Below are positions 63,542 to 64,000 of a stretch of 64,000 nucleotides of DNA, piece by piece. The notes beneath the pieces were generated by a model. The model worked only from the letters and a program-made list of their open reading frames with translations. It had not been told where the DNA came from and made no database searches. A program made the position numbers and the translations under genes. Origin of the DNA: Streptomyces anulatus (lineage in GTDB: Bacteria; Actinomycetota; Actinomycetes; Streptomycetales; Streptomycetaceae). The stretch covers positions 665,289-729,288 of the forward strand of contig NZ_BMVK01000003.1 in NCBI RefSeq assembly GCF_014650675.1. Direction: 5' to 3'. How positions within the stretch are numbered: position 1 is the first letter of the stretch; each line of letters opens with the position of its first letter.

Positions 63542-63570
63542 TTGACACACCCCTGGTGGATCCGTAAAGT
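63542..63570 (+). promoter_or_regulatory. rrn promoter with consensus -35
   Basis: TTGACA (63542-63547), a 17-bp spacer and TAAAGT (63565-63570). This is the only promoter in the window with a perfect TTGACA and optimal spacing on the + strand. It probably provides strong growth-linked transcription. Confidence 0.8.
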
Positions 63571-63700
63571 TCTCCGAGTTGTCACGGAGCCGGAACGGTT
63601 CCGCGGCAGCCGATCCCGCCGCGGACGCGGCAACCAAACTTCAGCACGATCTCCCACTCGGGATGATTTCGGCATGCCGGAATTCATTACGAAGGCCCGA

Positions 63701-63730
63701 TTATGAGCCGCCGGGAGAATCCGCTAGAGT
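63701..63730 (+). promoter_or_regulatory. Second rrn promoter
   Basis: TTATGA (63701-63706), an 18-bp spacer and TAGAGT (63725-63730). Confidence 0.55.
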
Positions 63731-63779
63731 TTGAGCGTCGGAACGGCCCAACAGCCGGGAAGACAAGCCCCACTGACTG

Positions 63780-63809
63780 GGAATCAGGCCCGAAAGGATC
63801 TGATAGAGT
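63780..63809 (+). promoter_or_regulatory. Third rrn promoter, duplicated module copy 1
   Basis: GGAATC (63780-63785), an 18-bp spacer and TAGAGT (63804-63809). The module GGGAATC...CGAAAG...TCTGATAGAGTCGGA recurs 101 bp downstream. The -35 is far from consensus. Confidence 0.6.
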
Positions 63810-63880
63810 CGGACTCGCCGGAAAGGGAAAACGCGAAAGCGAAGGACCTGGAAGGCGGGATGCGAGACCCGCTTCGACCG

Positions 63881-63910
63881 GGAATCGGACACGAAAGAGT
63901 CTGATAGAGT
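63881..63910 (+). promoter_or_regulatory. Fourth rrn promoter, duplicated module copy 2
   Basis: GGAATC (63881-63886), an 18-bp spacer and TAGAGT (63905-63910), with the same internal sequence as copy 1. Confidence 0.6.
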
Positions 63911-64000
63911 CGGAAACGCAAGACAGCAAGACAAAGAAGAAGACGAAGGGAAGCGCCCGGAGGGCCCCGGTGAAACGGGACCGAAGGAAGCGTCCGTTCC

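Larger units (their letters stand above)
63502..64000 (+). promoter_or_regulatory. Upstream promoter/leader region of an rRNA operon
   Basis: About 500 bp without a gene, with at least four spaced TAAAGT/TAGAGT -10 boxes (63565, 63725, 63804, 63905) typical of Streptomyces rrn promoters. The final stretch (63941-64000, GAAGGGAAGCGCCCGGAG ... GAAGCGTCCGTTCC) is the purine-rich leader that normally precedes 16S rRNA. The 16S start is not reached, so the rRNA gene lies just beyond the right edge. Confidence 0.85.

Overview
The window is a high-GC chromosomal segment from a Streptomyces (or very close actinomycete). Evidence: strong G/C third-position bias, BldC, an Lsr2-family protein, a DUF3073 protein, a bldA-type TTA codon in a sporulation-associated gene, many apparently leaderless genes with TANNNT -10 boxes, and a gene order that matches the conserved Streptomyces purine/bldC region. 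I see no insertion sequence, integrase, phage gene, CRISPR array or antibiotic cluster. This is core chromosome, so most of the interest lies in regulation and in a few odd proteins.

Left part (1-21.7 kb): de novo purine synthesis dominates. The end of purD, then purC, purSQL, purF and purM lie in order on the + strand, interrupted by other blocks. These are a four-gene ABC-transporter/two-component operon on the - strand between two identical tRNA-Gly(GCC) genes, an atypical tRNA-Gly(UCC), an LsrL-type nucleoid protein, an ArsR regulator paired with a membrane M23 peptidase, a META-domain lipoprotein, and a secreted sulfatase preceded by a 19-residue cysteine-type leader peptide.

Middle part (21.7-41 kb): a DUF3073 protein, branched-chain amino acid dehydrogenase (vdh), bldC, an HrpA helicase, a DsbA-like/CcdA-like thiol-redox pair, a tRNA cluster (Glu, Asp, Phe), a phosphoesterase, a minimal zinc metallopeptidase coupled to two CrcB fluoride channels, a DEAD-box helicase whose tail is built from 120-bp DNA repeats, tRNA-Lys, a CPBP protease and initiator tRNA-fMet.

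Right part (41-64 kb): a TipAL-type MerR regulator, two SpoIIE-type phosphatases, a secreted M23 peptidase under a c-di-AMP (ydaO) riboswitch, an aldo/keto reductase, a PrsW-like protease, trmB overlapping lhgO, a TTA-containing TPR regulator, an asparagine-synthetase-like protein with lost catalytic motifs, an ECF sigma factor fused to a zinc-finger/transmembrane/NPCBM-like tail, a TetR regulator, NDH-2, and a MarR/MFS divergent pair. The window ends in the multi-promoter leader of an rRNA operon; the 16S gene itself lies beyond the right edge.

Functional theme: purine supply, translation (tRNAs, rrn, trmB, helicases) and cell-envelope or developmental control (BldC, LsrL, M23 peptidases, sigma/anti-sigma fusion, SpoIIE phosphatases) are interleaved. 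No single new multi-gene system is evident. The best candidates for new biology are the atypical tRNA-Gly, the sigma/anti-sigma/NPCBM fusion, the degenerate AsnB-like protein and the leader-peptide-controlled sulfatase.
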